Shown here piece by piece: positions 48,600 to 59,494 of a stretch of 64,000 nt of DNA. Both the position numbers and the translations under genes were made by a program. This DNA comes from Artemia franciscana (taxonomy: Eukaryota > Arthropoda > Branchiopoda > Anostraca > Artemiidae): NCBI RefSeq assembly GCF_032884065.1, contig NC_088867.1, positions 50,713,317-50,777,316 of the forward strand. The letters are read 5' to 3'. Under the pieces are notes generated by a model, which saw only the letters and a list, made by a program, of their open reading frames with translations, was not told the DNA's origin and ran no database searches. Each line of letters begins with the position of its first letter. Position 1 is the first letter of the stretch.

Positions 48600-50283
48600 A
48601 CTAATAACACACTGCAGCACCAAGCCGTCTGAGGCCAACACAGCTACGCACCCCAACCTAATCTATTCAAGGCCTTCCTCTTTACACACTCCCAGGAAGT
48701 TCCCATTTCCTTTAAATCTTTATTTATGACATCCTCTCAACCCAGACGAGGACGACCTGCTTTCCGTGTAGCCCCAGACGGTTGGCCAAAAAGGACAATC
48801 TTCGGCAATCTGTCATCTATTCATCCGCAGAACGTGGCCTAGCCATCTCAACCTTTCTTTCATTATAGCCCTAGAAAGCGGGATTGAACCACATTTTTCG
48901 TACAACCTACTGTTTGAAATACGGTCAGTCAGCTGGGTACCTAGAACAATCCGTAGGCAATTTCTCTGGAAAACATCTAGAAAGTTTTCGTCTGCTTTTC
49001 GGAGCACCCATGCTTCAGAGCCATATCTGACCACTGCCATCACTGTAGCTTCAAATATTCTAACCTTGGTTTGCAGACTTATCTTTCTATTCTTCCAAAC
49101 TTTTTTTTTGACTGTGAAAAAACACCCTGAGCCTTAGCAATTCTACTTTTAACATCTTCACTGATCCCACCGTCTTTACTAATAATACTTCCAAGGTAAG
49201 TGAAGCTGCTAACCTGATCAATCTTTTCGTTACCCAACGTCACCTTTTCATCTTCACTTATTCCTAGTCTTAGTAACTTTAGTCTTCTTAAGGCCGATCT
49301 CCCATGCCGATCTCCCTGGTTGTAAGTCAATGCCATTTTCCTTTAGCATTGAAATGCGTATTAACAACAGAAACGAGCAGATTCTTTGATGAAAAAATTA
49401 CTGTGGCTTCATTGAAAGCTTTAACATGAATAGGCCGAACAAATTTGCATTTTTTTTTCTTTAGAGCTTCATAAAAAATTAATTAGTGGGGACACTTCTA
49501 ATTTCTAAAAGTAGTAATAAAACTATTTTTATTAGGCGTAGAGTATTGTAATATAGCCCCTCGATTTGCCACAAGATTCCAAAATTTTTGGCCGTGAATT
49601 TTTTTTTATTATTATCAGTTTTCTTTAAAATTGGCCATTTAAGATATGCTTCCTTTACTATTTATAAGGGTTGTACTAATCACACAATTTTAATTTTTGT
49701 GTTGTTTTGTAGATCTTATACCAATAAATAATCCCAAAGATTCTTAAGTTTGTAGTTATATGACATGATTTTTAGCAATAATTTTTAATATCCAAGATTT
49801 CCATATTTCTCATTGGCTTCAGTTGGCCAGTTAGCTTAAGTCAACAGCCTTCAGATATTCTGGCACACCCCTCAAGGAGCAATTGAGCCAATGAAAAAGG
49901 AGGAAATTTCGTTTACGTTTTGAGAAATCTTGTTCGCTTTCAACCAGGGAGATTCGCGACATTTCCAAGCCTATTCTAGCACCCTGAACTCGCAAAACCT
50001 CTAAAAATTCATTCATTTTGATCATACTTTCATCTAATATGCTTAAATCATCAGCATAATCTAAGTCCAGGAGCGTTTTTCCTCCCCATTTTGATTCCAT
50101 GGTCTCCAATTGCCTCTCCTGTGCTCTTTAAGACGAAGTCCATCAAAATGATCCATATAAAGGGGGATAGAACACAACCCTGCATAACTCCTGATTCAAC
50201 ACAAAACCAGTTGCTAACCTCAATTCCTACCTTAACCGCAGCAGTATTATTCTCGTACATAGCACATATCACCACTTGCACAT
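48600..50283 (-). mobile_element. 5'-truncated RTE-type LINE with a nested insertion
   Basis: Read downward from 50283: the RT palm segment AAVKVGIEVSNWFCVESGVM then QGCVLSPFIWIILMDF, then LLDLDYADDLSILDESM (catalytic YADD at about 50050), MNEFLEVLRVQGARIGLE. After the insertion at 49311-49952 come LGISEDEKVTLGNEKI, SFTYLGSIISKDGG, YGSEAWVLRKADE, LRIVLGTQLTDRISNSRLYE and LSRAIMKERLRWLGHVLR. The 3' end to 48600 matches the tails at 18310 and 38860. The frame is shifted at several points. Dead copy, in or upstream of the ARL3 5' intron. Confidence 0.93.
49311..49952. mobile_element. Nested insertion with short terminal inverted repeats
   Basis: The RTE reading frame is interrupted between VQGARIGLEMS and KLLRLGISED by 642 bp bounded by TCTCCCTGGTTG (49311-49322) and its exact reverse complement CAACCAGGGAGA (49941-49952). 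The interior is AT-rich and has no transposase, so this is a small non-autonomous DNA transposon. The left flank repeats CCGATCTCCC. A clean target-site duplication is not obvious. Confidence 0.78.
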
Positions 50284-50925
50284 GGGCGCCGGCAGGAGGG
50301 GGCAGGCCATGCCCCCCTGATAATTTGGGACTATAAAGTAATTATAAGGAAATCAAAGCCATGAGAGCAGAATAGGGAAAAACGAGCGAAAAATTTGTGT
50401 GGCCCCATTGTTGGCTGTCTGCCAATAGATTTTGACCATTAATAAGGAAAATAAAAATTCTAATTTGTGACAGAGTGACCCCTTTCGAGATTTCGACAAA
50501 CATTTTTCTAAATAATTTGGTTGGAGCAAAAAAAAAAAAAAAAAAAATCAAATTCTTCATAGTAATGAATGGTAAACAAATAACGATCCTTGTCAATAAG
50601 GAAAGTAAAAGAGCCTAACAATTGATAACATTCAATCAAAGAATCAGCTTTTTCTGGTGATCATAAATATGCATTTGTTCATTAGTAATTAATGCAGTTA
50701 TTAGTACACAAGAAAGTTCGTATAATTATAGAAAACACAAGGGAAACCACTTAATAAGGAGCAATTTCGGTAAAAATATGCCGTCAAATTTTGCTTGCAT
50801 TGTGAGAGTACCTATATATGAAGCCAGTACAATCAGAAATGTTTCCCCTGAGCGGAATGCAGGGAATTTCTGTATTTTCCCCCTGACCGGACATGTTTTT
50901 TAAGTTTTATTATCATTTTTTTTCC
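50284..50925 (+). mobile_element. Dispersed repeat copy 1 (copy 2 at 57880-58440)
   Basis: Shares with 57880-58440 the ordered words GGCATGCCC / GGCCATGCCC, TATAAAGTAATTATAA, CCCCATTGTTGGCTG, GACAGAGTGACCCCTTTC / GACTGAGTGACCCCTTTC, an A-run of about 22 (50528-50548), ATAGTAATGAATGGTAAA, ATTGATAACATT and AATCAGAAATGTTTCCCCTGA. It begins directly where the RTE ends. No shared open frame. The internal A-run suggests a retroposed composite. Confidence 0.88.
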
Positions 50926-51221
50926 CAGAAGTAATTGTATTTATCTAGTTGCCACTTAAAAAAAATCAATTTTTTACAGTTATGAAGTATAAAGGTGCCA
51001 GACATATTGATTTTTGGTATCCAAAATTAAATTAAAAATATTACCTTAAAAATTTTTCTCTGATTTTATTAATCTTAGTTTTAATGTTTTACTTTGAACA
51101 AACTACTTTGATAATGCGTTACTTTTTATGAAGACTGAGTCTAAAGGCATTAGATATTTTGGTCTTTGGTAACCCAGTTAAAAACTGTCGATATTGTTCA
51201 AAAATATCCGTCCAACGCTTC
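50926..51221. other. Short unassigned gap in the transposon nest
   Basis: AT-rich sequence with no recognised gene or repeat. Confidence 0.4.
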
Positions 51222-52035
51222 GAAATCAAACAGTTCGTGGTAACGAACAGTAGCAAGGAGCGACCTGGCTCAATAGTAACCAAAAATCTAAAAAATGGAA
51301 TTTTGACACCAATAGCTACATCAAAAGAATTGAATTTTAATGCTGATTTTAAATATATAGGTTTCATCAAGATTAGTCTTACACATCAAAAGTTACAAGC
51401 CTGAGAAAATTTGTCTAATTTTAGAAAATAGGGGGAAACTGCCCCCAAAAGTCATAGAATCTTAACGAAAATCACATCATCAGATTCAGCGTATCAGAGA
51501 ACCCTGTTGTAGAGGTTTCAAGCTCCTATCTATAAAAAAGTGGAATTTTGCATTTTTTGCCAGAAGACAGATCACGGATGCGTGTTTATTTCTTTTTTTG
51601 TTTCTTTGTTTTCCAGGTGTGATTCCAGGGCTCATTCTAACGGAAATGAAAAGTTCTAGTTCCCTTTTTAAGTGACCAAAAAAAATTGGAGGGGAACTAG
51701 GACCCCTCCCACGCTAATTATTTTCCCAAAGTCACCGGATCGAAATTCTGAGATAGCCATTTTATTCAGCGTAGTCGAAAAACCTTATAACTATGTCTTT
51801 GGGGACAACTTACTCCCCCACATCCCCGTGGGAGGGGCTAAAAGTTATAAACTTTGACCGGTGCTTACATATAGTAATGGTTATTTGGAAGTGTGCACAC
51901 GTTTTCAGGGGGATATTTTTGGTTGGGGGAGGGGTTGAGAAGAGGGAGATACGTTGGGGAACTTTCCTTGGATGAATTTGTCATGGGAGAAGAAAATGTC
52001 CATGAAGGGAGCGCAGGATTTTCTAGCATTATAAA
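51222..52035 (+). mobile_element. Dispersed non-coding repeat (copy 2 of the 29868 family)
   Basis: Same order of words as 29868-30560, from AACAGTTCGTGGTAACGAAC through AAGGAGCGACCTGGCTCAAT, AATGCTGATTTTAAATATAT and AATTGGAGGGGAACTAGGAC to CATATAGTAATGGTTA. It extends further right (51890-52035, TTTTCAGGGGGATATTTTTGG). No target duplication identified. Confidence 0.88.
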
Positions 52036-52061
52036 AAAAAAACAATGAAAAAATAAATATG

Positions 52062-52318
52062 ATAAAGTTTTTTCAACTGAAAGTAAGGAGCAGCATTAAA
52101 ACTTGAGACAAACAGAAACTATTACGCATATGGTGGGCTCACCTCCTCCTAATACCTCGCTCTTTACACTAAAGTATTTTTAGTAATTTCAACTATTTAT
52201 TCTACGGCTTTTGTGATTCAGGGGTCATTCTTAAGAAATTGGGACAAAATTTAAGCTTTAGTGTAAAGAGCGAGGTACTGACCAGGGGGAGGACCCTCTC
52301 ATATACGTAATAAAAACA
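52062..52318. mobile_element. Fold-back element, family copy A
   Basis: The left arm starts AAAGTTTTTTCAACTGAAAG and continues TAAGGAGCAGCATTAAAACT to CTCGCTCTTTACACTAAAGT. The right arm begins AGCTTTAGTGTAAAGAGCGA and is cut short near CATATACGTAAT. The centre holds a TTTGTGATTCAGGGGTCATT word shared with copy C. Confidence 0.88.
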
Positions 52319-52590
52319 CGAGAATACAGAAGTTCGTTATGTAAGCTACGTATATTTTTTTTACTAATAAAAACATTCATAAAAAATTAGAAGTTCTAGT
52401 TGCCTTTTTAAGTAACCAAAAAATCGGAGGACAACTAGGCCTTCTCCCCCGCTCCTTTTCCTCAAAATCATTCGATCAAAACTATGAGAAAGCCATTTAG
52501 CCAAAAAAAAATATGCGAATTTCGTTTTAATTATTCATCTGAGGAGAGTCAAGATAAAAACATGCATTGATTCAAAAACGTTCAGAAATT

Positions 52591-52880
52591 AAATAAAAAA
52601 AAGTTTTTTTTTAACGGAAAGTAAGGAGCGACATTAAAACTTAAAACAAACAGAAATTACTTCGTATATGAAAGGGGCTGCTTCCTCATCAACGCCCCGC
52701 TCTTTAAGCTAAGGTTTTTTACTGTTTTAAAAAGTAGAGTTAAGAGAAAGAGTCAAACTTTAGCATAAAGAGCGGGGCACTGATGAGGCAGCAGCCCCTT
52801 TCACATACGAAGTAACTTCTGTTCGTTTTAAGTTTTAATGTTGCTCCTTACTTTCCGTTAAAAAAAACTTTATTTTATTT
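52591..52880. mobile_element. Fold-back element, family copy B (complete)
   Basis: Two arms of about 120 bp are almost perfect inverted copies. The left runs from AAATAAAAAAAAGTTTTTTT through ACGGAAAGTAAGGAGCGACA to CCCCGCTCTTTAAGCTAAGG. The right runs from AACTTTAGCATAAAGAGCGG to TTGCTCCTTACTTTCCGTTA and AACTTTATTTTATTT. Only about 40 bp separate them (TTTTTTACTGTTTTAAAAAG). The short centre and high arm identity make it the best-preserved member. Confidence 0.92.
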
Positions 52881-53060
52881 AATTGCTTAACAGAACGCTG
52901 GGAGTTTATACGTTAGTTTTTGTAAGTAGGCTATTGTTTTGCGTATTTTTGTAGTTACTTACTTATTTGATTTTTGTATGCTTTTACTTTAATTGAAATA
53001 CTTTTTTCCATTGCCTTTAGAAAAATGTTAGTCTCTAAGCTTAGTGAAATAAAGAAAAAA

Positions 53061-53385
53061 ACAAGTTTTTTCAACTGAAAATAAGGAGCAACATACAAAA
53101 AGTAAAACAAACACAAAGCATTACGTATATGAGGGGGTTGCCCCCTCCTCAACACTTCGCTCTTCACACAACAGTTTTTCGGTACTTTGAAAAAAGTTAC
53201 TTATTGTTCTAACTAAACAACCCTCATGTTTCAGGAGTCTTTTTTAAAGAATTCGGACAACATTTAAACTTTTTAGTGCAAAGAGCGATGTGTTGAGGAG
53301 GGGGCAACCACCCTCGTATTCGTAATAATTTCTGTTCGTTTTAATTTTTAATGTTGCTCCTTATTTTCAGTGTAAAAATTGTTTA
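53061..53385. mobile_element. Fold-back element, family copy C (complete)
   Basis: The left arm starts ACAAGTTTTTTCAACTGAAA and runs to CAACACTTCGCTCTTCACAC. The right arm runs from TTTAGTGCAAAGAGCGATGT to TTGCTCCTTATTTTCAGTGT. The centre is about 90 bp and resembles copy A. It lies 180 bp from copy B in the same neighbourhood. Confidence 0.9.
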
Positions 53386-54889
53386 ATTTCTGATCGTTTT
53401 TTAAGTAACGCCGGGATACCTGGCTCGACCTCCACGGAAAAATCTCCTCTTCATTAAAATATCCTCTAGACAATTCAATTCTGGCGAAAACTTACTCCGG
53501 GCAATGATCCTTAACATCTCGACGCGTAAAATTGAATCGGTAAAGAGAAAGCAAGACATATAAAGAAATTTCGTATAGGAATTCTGGCAAACTCACTCAG
53601 TGTAAAATTGCCCCTGAAAAGTTCACCCCCTGGATCGTTTCCTCTCCATGGAAAATTCTCCCAGCAGAAAATTCGTCCTCACCTCTTACCCGAAGAATAT
53701 ATGCATACTTCCAATTAAAAAATTAAACAATGGGCAAATTTGATAACTTAAAAACCTTTCTCCAGGGGCTTTAGGGGGTCATTTTATGTCCAAAAACATA
53801 CTTATTGGGCCTTATTTTTTTTTGATAATTCGATGACACTTGTCCTCTTCCCAAATGACAGGTCTCCTATGAAATGATTTCCAGTGTAGGTGCCTAAGAC
53901 AAACCATATCTTACGGTATAACATTACCCGATTGTTGTTGAAAACAAAAAAAAATTCTTTTGAAGCCTTTCTCCCCGTTCTTCTAAAAATATATTATCCG
54001 AGGATCATATGTTCTTTAAGTGATCTCAGGGCGTCTGGCTTGTAAACTGAACTGCGAAAAGAATTTCATAAGGGGTTTTTCTTTTCCTTTTTTTTTTAGT
54101 ACAGACGGAGAGCTTACCATAAAAATCTTTAATCAGTCATTTCCTAAAATCACTCAACTCAAAACTAGCTTACTGCGTACGGAAACGGAAAAATTGTATA
54201 CTAGAGCGTTTCTACGGGTGATATAAGTAAACAAACTGAGTTAAGAGATAGAAACACCAATCAATAATAACACAGCAAGTCAACACATAGGATTTCCTAT
54301 AAAATGTCCATGAAAAGGGGAAGAGGGGTGCTTAAAGAGCGGGGTAAGCTCGAAAAATATTCCAATGGAGGAGGTTTTCTAAAAGAACATGCTTTTCCGA
54401 ACACGTTACACAGACGCCCACCGTTTTTGTGTGTTTTTTGGTCTTGCGAAGAAGGTGTAAATGCCTGTTTTACACTCTTCCCATCTTCTGTGAGCAGCCA
54501 CGAATTGACCGTCATGATCTCAAACACACAAGCCGATATTTAGGGAATAGGTGAAAGATTTTCCGACGGAGAGGAGAGAGGGCATGAAACATAGGAAAGT
54601 ATCTGTCGGACCACAGAGACAGTGTTCAAAAACTGAAAATTTTCAGCTATTTATAGTCATAGTTCAATTGATGATTTATAAACAAGTTTGTACTTTTTGT
54701 TGAATCGATTACGTGTTTCAACCTTCAACTGCTTTAATTTTATTCTTGCAGACTTTCTTTTCTTGAAGCTAATCTAAGCTTGTGGCTTTTATGTGTAAAT
54801 TTTTCTTGACAGAACCAGTTCGAAGCACGAGGAATGACTTAGTTGCGAAGTCAAATCAATGAAAAAAAAGGCCACGCTGCGATGTGGGC
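53386..54889. other. Repeat debris without recognised gene
   Basis: GGAAAATTCTCCCAGCAGAAAATTCG-type sequence at 53420-53690 resembles the debris at 20760-20830 and 23570-23650, another dispersed family. The opposed frames at 54297-54543 are not recognised. Confidence 0.5.
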
Positions 54890-54929
54890 ACAGTGTATTA
54901 TTATTTTTTTTTTGTTTCTGACCAGCGCA

Positions 54930-55580
54930 GTTCGTATGGGAGGAGTTGTTGTAACAACTACGAAAGAGGCTCATTCGATTGGAAATTGAAAGGGCTAGTG
55001 CCATTTTTAATAGTCAAAAGTGATTGGAGGGCAACCAGCCCCCTCCCCATGACTATCATTCCTCCAAACTCATCCAATCAAAATTCTAAGATAGCCATCT
55101 TGTTCAGCACAGTTGAAAGCTATGTATGTCTTTTGACATTAATTAAGACGACAACCTCCCACAGCCCTCAAGGCAAGGGTTGTAAGTTATGCCCCGAGGG
55201 CATATAAGATTTTTATGGAAAGAGTGGTCGTATAAACTTCAAAAGACGCTCATTGGATTGGAACTCAGGTTCTAGTGCCCTTTTTAAAAGTAAAAGTGAT
55301 CGGAGGGCAGCAATCCCTCCCTACGTCGTATTTTCCCAAAATGCATTTGATAGATATTTTGAGATAGCCATTTGTTCAAAAATATTCCAAAGATCACCTA
55401 TCAAGGCTTTTGGGGTTGACATAACCCCCAGAGTCTGGGGGTTAGGGTTGTAAGTTAACCCCCGGGGTGTATAGGGTTTTTATGGAAGGGATGGTCGTGT
55501 GAACTTTAGAGGAGGCTCACTCGATTAGAAAAGTTTAGTTCCAGTTCTCTTTTAAGAATCAAACGTGATGGAGGATGAGA
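54930..55580 (+). repeat. Left arm of a composite element, three sub-copies
   Basis: Sub-copies begin at about 54960, 55230 and 55495 with GAGGCTCATTCGATTGGAAA or a variant. They continue AGTGCC(A/C)TTTTTAA, AAAAGTGATTGGAGGGCA(A/G)C and GATAGCCAT(C/T)TTGTTCA. A degenerate form occurs in the 29868/51222 family (AATTGGAGGGCACCTAGGCC). The reverse complement of this block is at 57610-57860. Confidence 0.8.
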
Positions 55581-55599
55581 GAATGGATACATCCTCTCG

Positions 55600-57560
55600 A
55601 CAACCTATCTGGGCTTAGTGTGTTTCGATTTAGTTTAATACAGTTTCAATAGTGCCCAACATTTTCGTCTTAATACCTTTAGCTTTAGTAGAAGTAGCAG
55701 TAGCACCAGTAGTTATAGTAGTAGCATTAGAGTTAAAAGTGGTAGTCTTAGCTATAGTAGTAGTGGTAGCAGTAATAATAATAGTAGTTGTTGTAGGAGT
55801 AAAAGAAGTAGTATTATGATGTAAATATTGTCTTTGGGTTAGTTCAATATCCCCCACAACAAGCTTTGTAAGTTTTAACTTCTACGTCAAACTGTTCCTA
55901 GATATTGCTGATGTGCTCTTTTGACAACCTGCATATGGATGGCGTGTTGTGATTTAGTTTACCTGCCACCAAAAAACTTCATTGAAAATTTCACCTCCAT
56001 ATCCTTAGGTATAGTTGCAATAGAAGTCATAGCAGTAGTTTTAATACTCAACTTAATACAATTATCCATTGCTATGACATTGTTGATGCTTAATTTTGAT
56101 ACCCTATATATTCATATACTTCTTGAAATTTTCACCTTAATGCTCTTAGCCTTCCAAGCAGTTGCAATAGAAGTAGTAGTTGGAGCAATACTGATAGTAG
56201 TAGTAGAACAAGTAAATGTAGCAGTGGTAGGAGCATAAGTAGTAGTGAGCACATATTGCCTTTTGGTCAATTGCTCTTCCCGTTTAAGTATTCAATGAGT
56301 ATTCCAACTCCATACACAAATCAGTTCTTAAGATGTGCTGTTTGACAATCTTAATGCACAAAGTGTCTTTAGTAAGTTCAAATTTGCCATCAATATTCTC
56401 TCAAATTTTACCTTCACAGACTTAGCTTTAATTGTACTAGCATCACAGTAGTTGCAGTGGTAGTAAGAGAAGTAGTTACACTGTTAGTGTCATATTAGTA
56501 GTAGTAGTAACAGCAGTATTAATAGCAGTAGTAGCATATACATTTTGCCTTTCGGTCAGTTGAACATCCATTTCATGATCCCCTGGAAGTTTCATCTTGA
56601 CACAGTAAGCCATTTCAAAAATATTGCTGATGTATGCTTTTGACCCCCTTTCCATCTTAATTACAAGTTGTGCGATCGAAGTAGTACTTGGAGTACTTTA
56701 GTAGCAGTATTAATATCAGTAAAAGTAGCAGTAGTATTAGTAGTGACATGCATATATTACCCTTTTGTCAGTTAATTTTCCCCTTTAAGTATTCTCTGAA
56801 AGTTCTAACTTAATCTACAAATTTATTCTTGAGACATGCCCTTTTGAAAATCTGCATGCACATTTGCATTGACAATCTCCATGCATTTAGTCCAAATTCC
56901 CCCTCAATATTCTGTAAAACTTTCGCCTTCATACATGTAGCCTTAATTGTACTAGCATCATAGTAGTAATGGTAGTAATAGGAATAGTAGTAACAGCAAT
57001 AGTGTGTTATTATTATTAGTAGAAACAGGAGTAGCAGCAGTATTCACAACAATAGTAGTAGGTGCATTTTGCCATTTGGTTGACTGAGCATCCCGCTTAT
57101 GACGTCCTTGAACTTTCTTCTTGATACAAAAAGCCGTTCCAAAAATATTGCTTATATGCCTATATCAGTAATCTGTATGCACATAGTATGTTCTGATTTA
57201 GTCTGACATTTCCCTCAACATTTCCTCAGATATTTATTTCAATGTCCTCAGCCTTTGTACCACTCACTACAGAATTAATAGATTTAGTGGTAGTAGCAGT
57301 GGCAGTTTTGGTAGCAGTAGCATAAAAATATTGCTTTTTTGGTCAATTGATCATCTCCCTTATCATTTCCTGGTAGTTCGAAATTAATTTGCTCAGTCAT
57401 TCTCGAGTTACATCCTTTTGACGACCCATATTCACATAACATGTTTTGATTTAGTTCATCACTCCCCTCAACATTTCTTGAAAGACTTTTCCTAATGCAG
57501 TTTTTATTTTGGTAAAGTAGAAGTCAAACACGCACACCTTTTCTCAATAGCATATACTGT
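55600..57560 (+). repeat. Satellite of about 300 bp units, each carrying a (GTA)n tract
   Basis: About six or seven diverged units. Each pairs a TAG/GTA-rich tract (about 55685-55815, 56025-56240, 56450-56540, 56690-56740, 56960-57060, 57290-57320) with a unique segment. The unique segment contains GNCAANCTGCATNNNCATNNN, then TGTTNTGATTTAGT, then TTTCCC(C/T)TCAAC-like and TTTCACC-like words, and a CATNTTGCCNTTTGGTCANTTG boundary. No coding pattern survives all units. Confidence 0.82.
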
Positions 57561-57609
57561 ATGTAAAGTTCCAAGTTAATATAACCAGTCATTCCTGTGT
57601 GATGCTCTT

Positions 57610-57860
57610 TTGACTAGTTCTCCTGTCACTTTTGACTCTTAAAAGGGAACTAAAACTTCTAATTTTCAACCAATTAGCTACCTCTAAAGTTTATTCAACC
57701 TTATCTTCCATAAAATCTTCAAATGTCACCAGAGCATAAATTACAACCCTTGCCCTCAGGCTCTGATAGTTTATATCAACCTCAAAAGCCTTGTTATATG
57801 ATCTTTGGACTATTTTGAATAAAAGCCTATCTCAAAATAATACAGCTATCTTCATTTCAG
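57610..57860 (-). repeat. Right, inverted arm of the composite element
   Basis: Reverse-complement relative of the left arm at 54930-55580. It includes CACTTTTGACTCTTAAAAGG, GGGAACTAAAACTTCTAATT, TTACAACCCTTGCCCTCAGG and TCAAAAGCCTTG...GATCTTTGGACTATTTTGAA, matching 55195-55480 inverted. It closes the block around the TAG satellite. Confidence 0.78.
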
Positions 57861-57879
57861 GAAAAACAATGTGTGGGGG

Positions 57880-58440
57880 GGCATGGATGCCAGCAGGGAG
57901 GGGGAAATGGGGCATGCCCTCCTCCTTAAAAATTTGGGATTATAAAGTAATTATAAAAAAATAAAGGAAAGAGAACAAAATAGGGAAAAACCATGAAAAA
58001 ATGTGTATTACCCCATTGTTGGCTGCCTCCCGATAGATTTTGACCCTTAATAAGGAAAATATAAGTTCTAATTCGTGACTGAGTGACCCCTTTCCAGTTT
58101 TCCACAAACATTTCTTCTATATGATTTGGTATGAGTAAAAAAAAAAAAAAAAAAAAAAATCAAATTTTTTCATAGCAGTGAATGGTAAATAAACAACGAT
58201 TCTTGTCAATAACGAACGTGTAAGAGCCTAACTATTGATAACATTAAATCAAAGAATCAGGTTTTCATAGTGATCCTAAACATGTATTTGCAAGAGTAGG
58301 TCTACCCATGAGCTGATATATGAAGCCAATATAATCAGAAATGTTTCCCCTGAATGGAATGCTGGGAATTTCTGTATTTTACCCCTGAACGGACTCATTT
58401 TTGTGTTTTATTATCATTTATTTATTTTTTCCGGAAGTGA
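57880..58440 (+). mobile_element. Dispersed repeat copy 2 (copy 1 at 50284-50925)
   Basis: Same word order as copy 1, including TATAAAGTAATTATAA, CCCCATTGTTGGCTGCC, GACTGAGTGACCCCTTTCC, an A-run at about 58138-58160, and AATCAGAAATGTTTCCCCTGAATGG. About 65 bp shorter in the region after GATCCTAAACATG. Confidence 0.88.
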
Positions 58441-59324
58441 TTAAGTTCATAACTTAAAACACATTAAAATTGTCTGTATATAAGGGGGACTGCCCCCTTA
58501 TATACAAGGGGGCAGTTGATTAGTACCATCCTATGTTTAAATTTGCAATTCCAAACTTGGATAAAATTTAAATATACTTAAAAAATTAGCAATGAATAGC
58601 AATTTTGGTAAAAAATCCGGAAGTCCATGTCAATATTACTACTAAAGAATTTTGATTGGATGAAAAGGAGTATTATTATCTGTATGGATGGAAATTCAGT
58701 GAGACCTTTGATCTTCTACATAACTAAAGCCATCACAACCTCTACAACAGTATTTTCTTATCAATAAATACATTACATATATTTTTTTAAATACATTGAA
58801 GTACTTCATATAAATTGAAAAAAAATATTTCGATTTAAAATTGATGAAAACTAAGTTCCTAGCAGTATTCATCTGATCTAGCACATTTATCTGAAGCCTC
58901 ATGAAGAGTAAGCAGTTTGTCCAATAAAATGTGCTTTTATTAGTCATACCCTACCCCCCAAACAATGACTCCCCCCTCCCCATTATAGCTGATACGCAAT
59001 TACAGATCACCAAATAAAGCCAAACAAACAAAGGGAATTAACTTGGTTGAGTCCAGTACTGCAACCATGTGGCATTACTTGTTTTGCAACTGGGAAGCCT
59101 AAAATATAGTTATTGATACTTTTAAATCAATCAGCTTGAATTTTAAATTGATTGCAAATTCGTCCTTTTTGGGGTAAAAGTCATAGTGTGGCGCCTTAAA
59201 TGGCAGAAAACAAGACTTTCCCAGGCCCAGGATGTATAGTCACTTAAAAGAGAGCTTTAAATTTACATTTGAATGAACTCTGTCCAAATTATCTTGGACC
59301 TTCGGTTTGATACAATCACCACTG
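58441..59324. other. Gene-free stretch
   Basis: A 15 bp inverted pair, TATAAGGGGGACTGCCCCCTTATA, at about 58479-58502 is followed by a second GGGGGCAGT. No recognised gene. The minus-strand frame at 58947-58696 is not recognised. Confidence 0.45.

Positions 59325-59388
<64 letters not shown>
59325..59388. repeat. 64-base poly-A run
   Basis: An uninterrupted A run, the longest homopolymer in the window. It may be a retroposon tail. Length is prone to sequencing or assembly error. Confidence 0.9.
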
Positions 59389-59389
<1 letters not shown>

Positions 59390-59494
59390 ATGCATCAATG
59401 ATGTTTCTTCTGAAAGATAAAAAAAATATTCAAAATTCCACATTTAGAAGATTGGAAGTAGAATTTGCATAGAATTAAAATCGAATAGTTGTGG

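Noticed and set aside
55630-56238. Thr/Val-rich frames in the TAG-rich region
   Set aside because: Products of the GTA trinucleotide tracts within a satellite; not conserved between units.
59240-59443. Frame with a long phenylalanine run
   Set aside because: Translation of the 64-base A-run on the opposite strand.
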